From: Thalassomonas sp. RHCl1
Lineage (GTDB): Bacteria > Pseudomonadota > Gammaproteobacteria > Enterobacterales > Alteromonadaceae
Length of the DNA: 64,000 bases
Assembly (NCBI RefSeq): GCF_947387555.1
Contig: NZ_CANDNZ010000002.1
Span: forward strand, 186,001-250,000
Direction of reading: 5' to 3'
Under the pieces are notes generated by a model. The model was not told where the DNA came from. It did not search any database and saw only the letters and a list, made by a program, of their open reading frames with translations. How positions within the stretch are numbered: the stretch's first letter is position 1; each line of letters starts with the position of its first letter. Position numbers and translations under genes: made by a program. Of this stretch, positions 18,635 to 28,800 are shown piece by piece.

Positions 18635-20710
18635 ATGAAACATCATCCGCGCGATAAGTTTTATAAAAAGCCATTGGCTTTGAGTATTACCGCCGCTTTA
18701 ATGTCTTTCGCGGCGAGTCAAGCATCCGCGGCTAATTTCCAATTGGGCGACTTTGACATCAGTTTTGACTCTACCTTTACGGCAGGCTCAAGTTGGCGCG
18801 TAGAAGACAGGAATTGGTCAGACAATGTCGCTAAGTCAAACAACCTGAAAAATGGTTTTGATTTTAGCAGTTACAATGCCGCCTTTAATAACGAACCGGG
18901 CGGGCTGAGCCAAAGAGATATCTGGCTCGGATCAGGGAACTACTCCAACAACGGTGATAACGGTAACCTCAATTACGACTCCGGTGAAACCTTTTCAAAA
19001 ATGATCAAAGGCAGCCACGAGCTGGATATCCGCAATGGTGATTTTGGCCTGTTCGTGCGCGGTATGTATTTTTATGATTTTGAGATGATGGATGAAAGCC
19101 GTGCCTGGGATAACCCTATTAACGGCAATACCAACGATCCTTGTCGTGACAAGGAAGCGCGTGAGCAAATCTGTCGCGATGTCCGTTTACTTGATGCCTT
19201 TGTTTACGGCGATTTTGAAATTGGCGAGATGCCGTTATCGGTGCGTCTGGGTCAGCAGGTGATCAGCTGGGGTGAAAGTGCCTTGATCTCCCACGGCTTA
19301 AGTGAAATAAACCCGGTAGATTTTGCCCGCCTGAAAGCGCCAGGGGCAGAGCTTAAGGAAGCCTTTATTCCTTTTGGTGCTTTATGGGCTTCACTTGGGG
19401 TCACGGAAAACTTCAATATTGAATTGTATTACCAGTATGAGTGGGAAAAAACCGTATTGCCTGCACCGGGCAGTTACTTCTCCACCAATGATTTTGCCGG
19501 TGACGGCGGTCAGTACAATAATATCCAGTTAGGCTTTGGCGGTCGCCCTGACTTAGATCTGGATTCTTTACTTGAAGGCTTAAATGAAATCGGCGATATG
19601 CTTCGCTCAGGTGATCCCGAGCAGATGGCGGCTGCACAAGCAGCTTATGTCCAGTATCCTACCAAGGTAACCTTACGGGCGCCGGGCTCAAAAGCTGAGT
19701 TAAAACCTAAAGACGGCGGCCAGTACGGTTTACGTTTATCCTGGTATCTGCCTGAATTTAACGATACCGAATTAAGCCTGTATTATGTTAACTATCACAG
19801 CCGCCGGCCGTTATTCTCCGGGATAACCGCAGATTTCTCCGCTGAAACCATGGGCGCAGATTTGGCGACCATTGCCAGCGGCCCTGTGACGATTGATAAC
19901 TACAGTGATTTAAATACCTTCTCTCAGGTACTGTTATCCTATCCTGAAGACATCAATATGTATGCGTTAAGCTGGAACTCAACTTTAGGCACCACAGCCT
20001 TCTCCGGTGAGATCACTTATCGTCAAGACGAGCCGCTGCAAATCGATGATGTAGAACTGTTATACGCCGCTATGCCGCAACAACTCTACAATGCCGGTCT
20101 TAGAGACGATACTAACTATGTTTCACAAATGGTAGACAGCACAGGTAATCCATACGGCTCAGGCGTACAAGCCAATGGTTTTATTTTATCTGATACTATA
20201 CAGGCGCAAATGACCTTTGCCCATTTGTTCGGGCCGACCTTAGGTGCCAGTCAGTTCACGACCTTATTAGAAGTTGGTGCTATCAGCATTGAAGATATGC
20301 CGGATAAAGATGAACTGCGTCTTAATGGTCCGGGCACCGGACGAAGTGGTGTGATTGCAGCGGCACCGGGGTTAAATGATGCCCTGCAGGGCGGCGTGGA
20401 AACCAATCCTTTCCCGGATGATTTTGCCTGGGGTTACCGCGTAGTAACTAAGCTTGAATATAACGATGTTTTTGCCGGGATTAATGTTTCGCCGAAAATG
20501 GTGTTCTCTCATGACGTTCAGGGGATCACACCCGATCCTATCTTCCTGTTTGTCGAAGATCGCAAGTCTGTATCCCTTGGGGTAACGCTTGACTATCAAA
20601 GCCGCTGGTCAGCGGATTTCAGCTACAACAGCTTCTTTGATGGCGTAGGCACCACCAACCAGATGGAAGATCGTGATTTTGTTTCTTTTAGTGTTAAATA
20701 TTCTATTTAA
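18635..20710 (+). CDS. DUF1302 family outer-membrane protein
   Basis: A 691-aa exported protein of the DUF1302 family. It has a signal peptide (about residues 1-33, ending ASQASAA) and then a long sequence rich in alternating polar/aromatic beta strands (for example LSLYYVNYHSRRP), ending in the strand FVSFSVKYSI, the pattern of an outer-membrane beta-barrel. Hallmarks include the RLGQQVISWGESALI segment (about 208-222) and FARLKAPGAELKEAF. Family function is not established; members often sit beside DUF1329 and RND genes and near hydrophobic-compound metabolism. It is first in a four-gene group; DUF1329 starts 12 bases later. Confidence 0.85.
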   Translation: MKHHPRDKFYKKPLALSITAALMSFAASQASAANFQLGDFDISFDSTFTAGSSWRVEDRNWSDNVAKSNNLKNGFDFSSYNAAFNNEPGGLSQRDIWLGSGNYSNNGDNGNLNYDSGETFSKMIKGSHELDIRNGDFGLFVRGMYFYDFEMMDESRAWDNPINGNTNDPCRDKEAREQICRDVRLLDAFVYGDFEIGEMPLSVRLGQQVISWGESALISHGLSEINPVDFARLKAPGAELKEAFIPFGALWASLGVTENFNIELYYQYEWEKTVLPAPGSYFSTNDFAGDGGQYNNIQLGFGGRPDLDLDSLLEGLNEIGDMLRSGDPEQMAAAQAAYVQYPTKVTLRAPGSKAELKPKDGGQYGLRLSWYLPEFNDTELSLYYVNYHSRRPLFSGITADFSAETMGADLATIASGPVTIDNYSDLNTFSQVLLSYPEDINMYALSWNSTLGTTAFSGEITYRQDEPLQIDDVELLYAAMPQQLYNAGLRDDTNYVSQMVDSTGNPYGSGVQANGFILSDTIQAQMTFAHLFGPTLGASQFTTLLEVGAISIEDMPDKDELRLNGPGTGRSGVIAAAPGLNDALQGGVETNPFPDDFAWGYRVVTKLEYNDVFAGINVSPKMVFSHDVQGITPDPIFLFVEDRKSVSLGVTLDYQSRWSADFSYNSFFDGVGTTNQMEDRDFVSFSVKYSI

Positions 20711-20722
20711 GGGCATCCAACA

Positions 20723-22087
20723 ATGAAAAATATTTCCCTTTTATCATTAGCCGTATCGCTTGCCTTTACCAGTGGCGCAGCCTTGGCCAAGATATCGCCT
20801 GAACAGGCGGCAAAGTTAAATAAAGAATTAACGGTTTTTGGTGCCGAGCGCGGCGCTAATGCCGACGGTTCGATTCCTGCCTGGGACGGTGGTATTAAAT
20901 CAGCACCGGCCGGCTTTAAACCCGGCGACCACCACCCGGATCCGTATCCTGGGGATAAAGTACTTTATGCGGTAACTTCGAAAAACCTTGGCCAGTATAA
21001 AGATTTGCTGACTCCGGGACAGATCAAGTTATTTGAAACCTACCCTGATAGCTATAAAATGAATGTCTATCAGACACGTCGCTCAGCCTCGTATCCCGAG
21101 CATGTTTATAAGGCGACACTTGATAATGCCACCCGTGCCGAGCTGGTACAGGAAGGTAACGGTATCAAACAGGCGTCAGTCGGTATTCCTTTCCCGATCC
21201 CCGCCAACGGCTTAGAAGCCATCTGGAACCATATCCTGCGTTACCGCGGTGAAGCCATTACCCGTCAGGGTGGACAGGCGGCGCCAACGGCTTCGGGTGA
21301 TTATACCTACATGGGCTTTGATGATCGTTTATTGGTGCCTTATGGCGTAAAAGATGCGTCACCGGAGCAGCTTGAACAAACCAATATCTTGTTTAAGTTT
21401 AAGCAAAAAGTGACCGAGCCTGCCCGTTTAGCCGGTACTGCCTTGCTGGTTCATGAAACCATGGATCAGATCAAAACCCCTCGTCAGGCCTGGACTTACA
21501 ACACAGGTCAGCGCCGGGTACGTCGTGCGCCGAATGTTGCTTATGATGCACCGGGTACAGCGTCTGATGGCCTGCGCACCACAGATGACTTTGATATGTT
21601 TAACGGCGCGCCGGATCGTTATACCTGGACTTTAAAAGGGAAAAAGGAATTACTTATTCCTTATAACGACTACCGCCTGCACAGCGACCAAATCAAGTAT
21701 GATGATGTGTTAAAAGCCGGTCATATCAATCCTGATCTGGTGCGTTATGAAAAGCACAGGGTTTGGGTGGTTGAAGCTGACTTGAAAGCCAATACCCGCC
21801 ATACCTACAAAAAACGTGTGTTCTTCATCGATGAAGACAGCTGGCAAATTGCGGTAACGGATATTTACGATAACCGTGATGAGCTTTACCGCGTTGGTGT
21901 CGCCCATGGCATCAACTATTATGAAGTTCCGACCCAATGGTCTACACTGGAAGTCTTCCATGACTTGCAATCTCGTCGTTATATCGCGATGGGCTTAGAT
22001 AATGAAGCCAATATGTATGACTTCTCTGCAGAAATGAAAGAGAAATCCTTCACACCGGCGGCATTAAGAAGAGAAGGGCGCCGCTAA
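20723..22087 (+). CDS. DUF1329 family periplasmic protein
   Basis: A 454-aa exported protein with a signal peptide (about residues 1-22, ending GAALA). DUF1329 hallmarks are the early SPEQAAKLNKELTVFGAERG segment, PAWDGGI, and the C-terminal ETPTQ-type region here reading YYEVPTQWSTLEVFHDLQSR. Family members resemble LolA/LolB-type lipid-binding proteins and are often labelled outer-membrane lipoprotein-sorting proteins, so a periplasmic lipid-carrier role is plausible. There is no lipobox. A strong terminator follows before the YCF48 gene, which probably lowers expression of the downstream pair. Confidence 0.85.
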   Translation: MKNISLLSLAVSLAFTSGAALAKISPEQAAKLNKELTVFGAERGANADGSIPAWDGGIKSAPAGFKPGDHHPDPYPGDKVLYAVTSKNLGQYKDLLTPGQIKLFETYPDSYKMNVYQTRRSASYPEHVYKATLDNATRAELVQEGNGIKQASVGIPFPIPANGLEAIWNHILRYRGEAITRQGGQAAPTASGDYTYMGFDDRLLVPYGVKDASPEQLEQTNILFKFKQKVTEPARLAGTALLVHETMDQIKTPRQAWTYNTGQRRVRRAPNVAYDAPGTASDGLRTTDDFDMFNGAPDRYTWTLKGKKELLIPYNDYRLHSDQIKYDDVLKAGHINPDLVRYEKHRVWVVEADLKANTRHTYKKRVFFIDEDSWQIAVTDIYDNRDELYRVGVAHGINYYEVPTQWSTLEVFHDLQSRRYIAMGLDNEANMYDFSAEMKEKSFTPAALRREGRR

Positions 22088-22103
22088 AATCGCGCCCGAT
22101 GGA

Positions 22104-22132
22104 AACGGTTGGCAACTGCCAACCGTTTTTTT
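22104..22132 (+). terminator. Intrinsic terminator inside the DUF1302 cassette
   Basis: A perfect 10-bp stem AACGGTTGGC/GCCAACCGTT (22104-22113 and 22118-22127) with an AACT loop and seven T. It lies between the DUF1329 and YCF48 genes, so it either separates two units or allows partial read-through. Confidence 0.9.
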
Positions 22133-22174
22133 ACCTTTTTTATTAATCGTTTATTATTTTTATTCTGGATTTTC

Positions 22175-23185
22175 ATGAAGCGTTTTTTAGCCCTTTCCCT
22201 GTTTTGTCTTAGCAGCTTTTTATCCCAAGCTTCTGCTGCGCCTATCGCCTCGGAGCCGGCGCCTTTGGCCAGCCAATCGCTATTACTTGATATTGTCAGT
22301 GCCGGAGCTGATAAACTGGTGGCCGTGGGTGAGCATGGTCATATCTTAACATCAACTGACGGCAATAACTGGCAGCAAGCCCAGGTGCCGGTGCAGTCCA
22401 CTTTGACCAGCGTTTATTTCGTTAACGAACAATCAGGCTGGGCGGTCGGTCATGATGCCAGTATTTTGCACAGTAAAGACGGCGGTTTAAGCTGGCACAT
22501 ACAACAATATTTACCCGAGCGGGAAAAACCTCTGCTCGATATCGTTTTTAAAGATGAGAATCACGGCCTGGCAGTCGGGGCTTACGGCCAGTTGTACCGT
22601 ACCCAGGACGGCGGTAAAAGCTGGACCTTTGAGTTTCATGATGAATTTTTACATCCGGACGATGCGGATTATATCGAAGAGTTGAAACAGGAAGATGAAG
22701 AAGCCTATCTCGATGAAATCTCCAGCATCCTGCCGCATTTTAACCGTATTTTTATGGACGGCCGCACCTTATACCTGGTGGGGGAAATCGGGCTGATCGC
22801 CAAAAGTAATGACTTTGGTGTCTCCTGGCAAACTTTTGAAGAAATTTACCAGGGATCATTTTTTGATTTAACCCGCACCCAGCAAGGCAATCTTTTAGTG
22901 GCGGGCCTGAGGGGCAATGTGTTTCGCAGCCTGAAAAACGGCACGCCGTGGCAGCATGTCGATACCGGTACTACCGCTTTGATCAACTCTATTGTCCTGG
23001 CAGGAGAAGAAAGTATTTTACTGCTCGGTAATAACGGCGCCTTGCTTGAAAGCCGGGATGACGGGGTGAGCTTTACCCTGAGGCCGCAAGCAGACGGTAA
23101 GGCCCTGATCGCCGGTGTCTGGTTTAAAGGCAAGCTGGTGGCGGTCTCAGACGTAGGCATCAAAACAATCACAATTATGAAGTAG
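22175..23185 (+). CDS. YCF48-related beta-propeller protein
   Basis: A 336-aa exported protein made of BNR/YCF48-type repeats, probably a periplasmic beta-propeller. Repeats show as GEHGHILTSTDGNNW, GHDASILHSKDGGLSW, GAYGQLYRTQDGGKSW, GEIGLIAKSNDFGVSW and NNGALLESRDDGVSF, five to six blades. The start is ATG 22175, because it gives a signal peptide (MKRFLALSLFCLSS, cleavage near QASAA); a TTG 66 bases upstream in the same frame would place coding sequence on the terminator. The plant and cyanobacterial relatives aid photosystem II assembly, but here the RND gene 5 bases downstream implies a transport-accessory role. Confidence 0.85.
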   Translation: MKRFLALSLFCLSSFLSQASAAPIASEPAPLASQSLLLDIVSAGADKLVAVGEHGHILTSTDGNNWQQAQVPVQSTLTSVYFVNEQSGWAVGHDASILHSKDGGLSWHIQQYLPEREKPLLDIVFKDENHGLAVGAYGQLYRTQDGGKSWTFEFHDEFLHPDDADYIEELKQEDEEAYLDEISSILPHFNRIFMDGRTLYLVGEIGLIAKSNDFGVSWQTFEEIYQGSFFDLTRTQQGNLLVAGLRGNVFRSLKNGTPWQHVDTGTTALINSIVLAGEESILLLGNNGALLESRDDGVSFTLRPQADGKALIAGVWFKGKLVAVSDVGIKTITIMK

Positions 23186-23189
23186 AGAC

Positions 23190-25559
23190 ATGAGTAAAAT
23201 AACTATTTTCAATCGTTTAGAAGTTGGTATTTTTCGCCATCGTTTAGCTGTGTTATGTGTTTTTCTTGCCGCCACCGTATTTTTATTGTTCCAGGCGACA
23301 CAAATAAAACTTGATGCTGCCTTTACCAAGAATATCCCATTAAACCACAGCTATATGAAAACTTACCTCAAACACAGGAAAGATTTCGGCGGCGCCAATA
23401 ATATCTTGATCTCTGTTTGCGACACCCGGAGGGATATTTTTAACCCGGAGTTTTTTTCCGCCCTTAAAGGGGTGCATGACAAATTATTCTTTATTCCCGG
23501 GGTTGACCGTATCCAGGTAAAATCCCTGTTCTCCCCCAGCACGCGTTTTGTTGAGGTGGTCGAAGACGGTTTTGCCGGCGGCCCTGTGATCCCCGCCGAT
23601 TTCCAGCCCACCGAAGCGGGCCTGGCAGTGGTGAAAGCCAATATCGAAAAGGCGGGTATCGTCGGACGTATCGTGGCCGATGACTACAGCTGTGCCATGG
23701 TCAAATCTGCATTGATGGAAATCGACCCGCAAACGGGTGAGAAACTCGATACGCTTAAATTTGCCGAGCAGCTTGAGCAGGAAGTGCGTCAGGAGTTTGA
23801 AAAAGACAATATCAGTGTCCATGTCATCGGTTTTGCTAAAATGGTCGGTGATGTGGCCGAAGGCGCCAAAGGGGTGGTCACTTTCTTTGGGATCGCTATC
23901 GCCATAACCGCGATTATGGTGTATTTCTTCTGCCATAGCGTCAGCTTGACCATCTTACCTATTGTCTGCTCGCTGATTGCCGTGATTTGGCAAATGGGTA
24001 TGTTATCCACCTTAGGTTTTGGCTTGGATCCGATGTCGATTCTGGTGCCGTTTTTGGTTTTTGCCATCGGGGTCAGCCATGGGGTGCAAATGATCAATTC
24101 CGTGGTCAAACAGGTGGCCATGGGTTATAGCTCTAAAGATGCGGCGCAAAACAGTTTCCGCGCCTTACTTATTCCAGGCGGTGTGGCGCTGTTATCCGAT
24201 ACCGTAGGTTTTATGACCCTGCTGGCCATTGATATCGGCATTATCCGTGAGCTGGCGATCACTGCCTCCCTTGGTGTGGCGATGATTATCCTGACTAACC
24301 TGATTTTACTGCCGCTATTGGTGTCTTACCTGAAAATACGCCAGCAGGCAAATAAGCAGCCTGAAAACAAGGACTCTGCCGTCTGGACTGCGATGGCAAA
24401 ATTTGCCAGCAGGGGACCGGCAACGGTAATTCTGGTGCTGGCGACAGTTTTATATGCCTTTGGTTATTATTATGCCCAAAACATGAAAATCGGCGAGTTG
24501 CATGCCGGTGCGCCTGCATTGCATGAAAGCTCGCGTTATAACCAGGATACCTTTTTGATCACGGATAAATATGCCATCAGTGTCGATTATATGTCGGTGA
24601 TCGTGGAAACCAAGGCGGATGCCTGTACCTATCATAAAAACCTCGATGTGATTGACCGCTTCCAGTGGCGTATGGAAAATGTCGCCGGGGTGCAATCGGC
24701 GGTTAGCCTGGCATCGATCGCGAAAATCGTTAATGCCGGTTACAACGAAGGCAACCCTAAGTGGCGGGTATTGTCCCGTAACCAGCAAAGCCTGGTGCAA
24801 TCTATTGCCCGGGTACCCACCAACAGCGGTTTACTCAATACCGATTGTAGCGTGATGCCGGTGATTTTATTTTTAGAAGATCACAAGGCCGAAACCATTA
24901 ACCGTGTAGTAGATGCGGTCAAGCTTGCCTCAAGTGAATTAGGCCATGATGAGCTGAGCTTCAAACTGGCTTCGGGTCCGGTGGGAGTCATGGCGGCCAC
25001 CAATGAAGCGGTGGAAGCGGCGCAAATCCCTATGATGTTATATGTCTATGGTGCGGTGATCTTATTGTGTCTGATCAGTTTTAGAAGCGTTCGGGCAACA
25101 ATTTCCGTGGTGGTGCCTTTGTATATAGTATCGACACTGGCACAGGCGCTGATGACATCCCTGGATATTGGCCTGACGGTTTCTACCTTGCCGGTGATCG
25201 CTTTAGGGGTCGGTATCGGCGTGGATTATGGTATCTATATTCTTTCTACCATGAGTATCAGGTTGAAAAACGGCGACAATATTCAAACGGCATATCTCGA
25301 AGCGCTCAAAGAGCGGGGCAGTGCGGTGCTTATTACCGGTATTACCCTGGCAATAGGCGTTTCTACCTGGTTCTTCTCGGATCTGAAATTCCAGGTGGAT
25401 ATGGGTATTCTGTTAACCTTTATGTTCCTGGTGAATATGCTGGCGGCGGTTATCGTCTTACCTGCCATTGCCACCTTCTTGTGGCCGGATAAAAAACTGG
25501 CCGCACCCAAACAAAACAAGCAGGACGGGGGAGAAGTAGAGCAGCAGGTGGTCGGATAA
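23190..25559 (+). CDS. RND/MMPL family transporter
   Basis: A 789-aa inner-membrane transporter of the RND superfamily, MMPL branch (COG1033-like), expected to have 12 membrane helices in two halves, each led by a large periplasmic loop. Helix 1 is about residues 18-36. The first block of helices (about 230-400) includes GFGLDPMSILVPFLVFAIGVSHG, and the second (about 620-770) includes SLDIGLTVSTLPVIALGVGIGVDYGIYI, the proton-relay-type motif with Asp. The C-terminus is a short charged tail. Such proteins usually move lipids or hydrophobic compounds. It follows the YCF48 gene by 4 bases. Confidence 0.88.
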   Translation: MSKITIFNRLEVGIFRHRLAVLCVFLAATVFLLFQATQIKLDAAFTKNIPLNHSYMKTYLKHRKDFGGANNILISVCDTRRDIFNPEFFSALKGVHDKLFFIPGVDRIQVKSLFSPSTRFVEVVEDGFAGGPVIPADFQPTEAGLAVVKANIEKAGIVGRIVADDYSCAMVKSALMEIDPQTGEKLDTLKFAEQLEQEVRQEFEKDNISVHVIGFAKMVGDVAEGAKGVVTFFGIAIAITAIMVYFFCHSVSLTILPIVCSLIAVIWQMGMLSTLGFGLDPMSILVPFLVFAIGVSHGVQMINSVVKQVAMGYSSKDAAQNSFRALLIPGGVALLSDTVGFMTLLAIDIGIIRELAITASLGVAMIILTNLILLPLLVSYLKIRQQANKQPENKDSAVWTAMAKFASRGPATVILVLATVLYAFGYYYAQNMKIGELHAGAPALHESSRYNQDTFLITDKYAISVDYMSVIVETKADACTYHKNLDVIDRFQWRMENVAGVQSAVSLASIAKIVNAGYNEGNPKWRVLSRNQQSLVQSIARVPTNSGLLNTDCSVMPVILFLEDHKAETINRVVDAVKLASSELGHDELSFKLASGPVGVMAATNEAVEAAQIPMMLYVYGAVILLCLISFRSVRATISVVVPLYIVSTLAQALMTSLDIGLTVSTLPVIALGVGIGVDYGIYILSTMSIRLKNGDNIQTAYLEALKERGSAVLITGITLAIGVSTWFFSDLKFQVDMGILLTFMFLVNMLAAVIVLPAIATFLWPDKKLAAPKQNKQDGGEVEQQVVG

Positions 25560-25649
25560 GTTACCGGCGTTTTGCCTGTAATTGCGGCAGTAACTTTTCA
25601 GGTGATAAGAAAAAAAATTTTTAATCACTTTCCTGCATAAATAAACAAG

Positions 25650-25672
25650 AAAATGGCCGAAAGGCCATTTTC
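25650..25672 (+). terminator. Intrinsic terminator after the RND gene
   Basis: The stem AAAATGGCC/GGCCATTTT (25650-25658 and 25663-25671) closes on a GAAA tetraloop and ends in TTTTC. It ends the DUF1302-to-RND group. Confidence 0.8.
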
Positions 25673-25799
25673 TATTTATTACAGATGAATAAACAATTAA
25701 ATTTATTAACCCCAGGCATAGCCCCGATACCGCTTTCTTCGTACTGCCCTAAAAAAACACTCGCAATAGCCTAACTTTCTTAATAAAATCGCACCCATG

Positions 25800-25815
25800 G
25801 TCTATCTTGATAGAC
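25800..25815. promoter_or_regulatory. 16-bp palindrome upstream of GDH
   Basis: GTCTATC and GATAGAC are exact reverse complements separated by TT. The centre lies about 56 bases before the chosen GDH start. A short, tight dyad of this kind is typical of a dimeric repressor site rather than an RNA hairpin. No matching regulator is encoded nearby. Confidence 0.5.
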
Positions 25816-25863
25816 GAGTTTCATAATAATTATTTTAAGCGTTTTATCCAAAAGGAAAACGGC

Positions 25864-28800
25864 ATGGCGTTAGTAGACGGTTTACCCTCAGTAATACTTA
25901 ACAACGTAGCGAAATTAATACAGCAAAAAGTCCCCGAAGAATCCTCTTCTCTGGTAGAGCAGTTTTCAGATCTCCTATATGGAAATATCTCGAACCTTGA
26001 TCTGGCCCATCGCAATGACAGTGATATGTATGGCGCCACATTAAGTTTATGGAATTCACTCAATGGTCATGAAGCCGGCTCTCCTGTGATTAAGGTGTTT
26101 AATCCCCAGGTTTCAAAACATGGTTGGAAGTCCAGCCACACCATTATCGAAGTTATCGTTGAAGATATGCCATTTTTGGTTGATTCCATGCGTATTGCGC
26201 TAAATCGCCTGGGCGTGTCTCCGCATTTAATGCTTAATTGCCCGATGAAAGTCGTGCGCGATAAAAAGAATCAAATTACTACCCTGGCCCCGGCATCGAA
26301 TAAATCCTTGAAGTCGGCCGTGGTAGAAACGGTGTTTTTCATTGAAATCGACCGTCAGACCGAGCAGGATGTTATCGATAATATTGCCGCCGAATTACAT
26401 TCGGTAGTGAGCGATATTTCCCTGACAGTGACCGACTGGCAGCCAATGCTCAAGCGCCTGAAAGAAGTGACCGCAGAAATTAAAAAAGGCAAGCAGCCTT
26501 GCTCCAAGCAAGAGCGTGAAGACGCGCTGGAGTTTTTAAACTGGATTGCCCAGGATCACTTTACCCTGATGGGTTACCGCTCTTATGATGTTACCGAGCT
26601 TAAAGGGGATACCGCCCTGGAAGCCAATGTCGAGTCCAGCCTGGGCTTGATGAAAAACTCCAACGGCACTAAGCAGCGCTTGATTTCGACTTTAAGCGAG
26701 TCTGCCCGTGAAATTGCCCTGGGCAAAAATTTACTGATTTTAACCAAAACCAACTCCCGCTCGCGGGTGCACCGTCCGGCGCACCTTGACTATATCGGTA
26801 TCAAGCGTTTTGATGCCAAAGGTAAAGTGGTCGGTGAAGAGCGTTTTGTCGGTTTGTTCGGCTCGGCTTATTACACCAACAGCGCCCTGGACTTACCGCT
26901 AATTAAGTCTAAAGTCACCGCTGTTTGTGCGGCATCGGGCTTTGCCGAAGGCACGCATGCCTACAAGTCGTTGATCAATATCTTAGAAACTTACCCGCGT
27001 GATGAAATCCTGCAAGCCAATACCGATATCTTGCTGCAAAATGTCCTGGGTATTTTGCAAATGCAGGAGCGTGATTATTCCGGCTTGTTTATCCGCCGTG
27101 ATGATTTTAACCGTTTCTACTCCTGCATGGTCTATGTGCCGCGCGAACGTTATAACACTAAGTTACGTATAGAAACTCAGGCCTTGCTGCAAAAAGCGTT
27201 TGGCAGCGATCAGGAAGTTGAATTTACTACTTACTTCTCTGAATCGGTACAGGCAAGAACCCACTACATAGTCCGGGTCAACAATACTAAAGCAGATATT
27301 AATGTGAAAGAAATTGAAAAGAACCTAAACGAAGCTGCCCGCAGCTGGGATGATAAACTGGCGGATGCCCTGAACTCCCATAAAGGGGAAGCAAAAGGGA
27401 AAGCATTAAGCCGTAAATATGTCAGCTTCCCGCAATCTTATAAAGATGAGGTTCTGCCGGGCACTGCTATAGTCGATATTGAAAAGCTTGAAGCCTTATC
27501 TGCCGATAATGCCCTGGAAATGTTGTTTTACCAGCCTCAGGAAGAAAAATCCGGCAGCCGCTTTGTTAAATTAAAACTGTTCCATAAAGGCGAGCCGCTG
27601 CATCTTTCCGATGTGCTGCCTATGCTGGAAAATTTTGGTTTACGTGTGATCGGTGAAAGCCCGTACGCGGTGCGCACCTCAGAAGGGGAAACCTGCTGGA
27701 TCCTGGACTTCTCTATGTTGCTGACCGGCGATCGCAGTTTTGATCTGCAAAAAGTCCAGTCTCTGTTCCAGGATGCTTTTGCCCGGGTATGGAGCGGCGC
27801 GCTGGAAGATGACGGCTTTAACCGCTTGATCTTAGGCGCCGGTTTAGGCGGCCGTGAAGTTTCTATTTTACGTGCTTTTGCCAAATACGAACGCCAGATC
27901 GGCGGTACCTTCAGCCAAAGCTATATTGAAGATACTTTTGCCCGTTACCCGAACCTGGCAGAGCTTTTGATCACCTTATTTAACAACCGTTTCGATCCGA
28001 AAGCGAAAGTAAGCGCCAAGGCGGAAACCAAGCTGGCGGAAGAAATCGAGTCTTCCTTAGATAATGTTGCCAACCTGGATGACGACCGCATCATTCGCCG
28101 CTTTGTTGAAATGATCAACGCCACCATACGCACCAACTACTTCCAGCAAGATGCGCAAAAACAGGATAAGTCTTATATTTCCTTTAAGATCTTGCCTGAG
28201 CAAATTTCTGAAATCCCTCAGCCTGTGCCTGAATTTGAGATCTTCGTTTATTCTCCTCAGGTAGAAGGTGTTCATTTACGCGGCGGTAAGGTTGCCCGTG
28301 GTGGTTTGCGCTGGTCCGACAGACGTGAAGATTTCCGTACCGAAGTATTAGGCCTGGTAAAAGCCCAGCAAGTTAAAAATACCGTGATTGTACCTGTGGG
28401 CGCCAAAGGTGGCTTTGTTTGTAAACAACTGCCTGCCGGCGGTAGCCGCGCTGAAATTTTTGAAGCGGGTAAAAAGTGTTACCAGACCTTTATCCGTGGC
28501 CTGCTTGATATCACAGACAACATTGTTGCCGGCGATATAGTACCGCCGCAAAATGTGGTTCGTCACGATGAAGACGATGCCTACCTGGTTGTTGCCGCCG
28601 ATAAAGGCACGGCAACCTTCTCGGATATTGCTAACGGTATTGCCGAAGAATATAACTTCTGGCTTGGCGATGCCTTTGCTTCCGGCGGTAGTGTCGGTTA
28701 TGACCATAAAGGCATGGGTATTACCGCAAAAGGTGCCTGGGAGTCGGTGAAACGTCATTTCCGTGAAATGGATATCGACTGTCAAAGCACAGACTTTACT

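Noticed and set aside
22109-22174. Upstream extension of the YCF48 gene to TTG 22109
   Set aside because: It would make the terminator stem coding and hide the clear signal peptide that begins at ATG 22175.
25685-25774. 29-codon frame upstream of GDH
   Set aside because: No ribosome site and no sign of conservation; probably chance.
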